A DNA stretch of 6,445 nucleotides, taken from NCBI GenBank assembly GCA_905236275.1, contig CAJOPI010000045.1, positions 1-6,445 of the forward strand. The letters are read 5' to 3'. Made by a program: the position numbers and the translations under genes. Origin of the DNA: an uncultured Lachnospiraceae bacterium. Its GTDB lineage: Bacteria > Bacillota > Clostridia > Lachnospirales > Lachnospiraceae. Each line of letters starts with the position of its first letter. Positions within the stretch are counted from its first letter, which is position 1. The notes under the pieces were generated by a model that did not search any database, had not been told where the DNA came from, and was given only the letters and a program-made list of their open reading frames with translations. Below are positions 6,356 through 6,445 of this stretch, one piece after another.

Positions 6356-6406
6356 GATAATTGTAAAACAAATCCAGCGCTCCGCTTGAATTTGTTAACA
6401 ATTATC
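6356..6406. repeat. 51-bp imperfect inverted repeat between the two direct repeats
   Basis: Two 24-base arms flank a 3-base centre. The outer nine bases, GATAATTGT and ACAATTATC, are perfectly complementary, as is the inner AGCG/CGCT; five positions in between mismatch. The right arm contains a perfect 10-bp palindrome TTGTTAACAA (6392-6401). It abuts the outer direct repeat with no gap. Possible roles are an RNA hairpin in the operon leader, an operator, or the body of a small MITE-like element. No U run follows on the minus strand, so a simple intrinsic terminator is unlikely. Confidence 0.8.
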
Positions 6407-6445
6407 ACCTCCGACTGCACTAAATTCATCTTCGCCCTGACGGGC
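6395..6445 (-). CDS. Possible 3' end of an upstream gene (very uncertain)
   Basis: Entering from the right edge in one minus-strand frame, the DNA reads ARQGEDEFSAVGGDNC and then TAA. It could be the C-terminus of an upstream operon gene whose tail was copied into the inner repeat, where the same frame ends in GGK and TAG. It could equally be chance translation of a non-coding repeat. The stretch is too short to assign a family. Confidence 0.2.
   Translation of the reverse strand, partial: ARQGEDEFSAVGGDNC
6407..6445 (-). repeat. 39-bp direct repeat, outer copy (ends at the window edge)
   Basis: Exact duplicate of 6292-6330, offset by 115 bp. The identity reaches the last base of the window, so the true repeat may be longer or part of a tandem or dispersed series. 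On the minus strand its GGAGGT runs straight into the 51-bp inverted repeat and not into an ATG of a recognisable gene. Confidence 0.95.

Noticed and set aside
6339..6401. TTG-initiated 20-residue leader peptide after the outer GGAGGT
   Set aside because: It has a rare start codon, a short 5-base spacing, lies entirely in the inverted repeat and shows no recognisable peptide features.
6356..6406. Intrinsic terminator upstream of the operon
   Set aside because: The hairpin is long but AU-rich, and no U run follows on the minus strand.
6292..6445. CRISPR array
   Set aside because: There are only two repeat copies, the 76-bp interval is too long for a spacer and is itself an inverted repeat, and no cas gene is nearby.

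Overview
The window looks like a Lachnospiraceae-type member of the Firmicutes (the Butyrivibrio/Roseburia neighbourhood). This is inferred from strong AGGAGG-type ribosome binding sites, moderately AT-rich DNA with sigma-70-like TTGAAx-17-TAAAAT promoters, a soluble sugar-sensor/GGDEF fusion of a kind familiar from that family, and an SDR dehydrogenase close to the gluconate 5-dehydrogenase of streptococci. No ribosomal or other phylogenetic marker is present, so this placement is tentative.

Left part (1-2684, minus strand): two signalling genes, each with its own candidate promoter. A 76-residue N-terminal fragment, perhaps of an EAL/HDOD-type cyclic-di-GMP-related protein, runs off the left edge. 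Upstream of it is a complete 748-residue cytosolic protein. It joins a LacI/GalR-type periplasmic-binding-like sugar sensor, lacking the helix-turn-helix, to a C-terminal GGDEF diguanylate cyclase domain. It is probably a carbohydrate-responsive cyclase.

Middle (2685-3659): a divergent intergenic region with two candidate promoters whose -35 boxes overlap, then a plus-strand rfbF (glucose-1-phosphate cytidylyltransferase, CDP-glucose synthesis). rfbF stands alone, with no CDP-sugar pathway partners in view, and ends at a strong hairpin. That hairpin also serves as terminator for the convergent operon to its right.

Right part (3660-6282, minus strand): a tight three-gene catabolic operon, transcribed SDR dehydrogenase (KduD/gluconate 5-dehydrogenase type) -> 2-keto-3-deoxygluconate kinase -> KDPG aldolase, with gaps of 26 and 29 bases. 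Together the enzymes would reduce a diketo-deoxy sugar acid to KDG, phosphorylate it to KDPG and split that to pyruvate and glyceraldehyde-3-phosphate. This is the lower route for uronic acids from pectin, glycosaminoglycans or similar polymers.

Right edge (6283-6445): the least ordinary DNA here. A 39-bp sequence occurs twice, exactly, 115 bp apart. The inner copy supplies the Shine-Dalgarno of the operon's first gene, and the outer copy ends on the last base of the window. Between the copies lies a 51-bp imperfect inverted repeat. This looks like a dispersed or tandem repeat element that carries its own ribosome binding site. It is the best candidate in the window for something undescribed.
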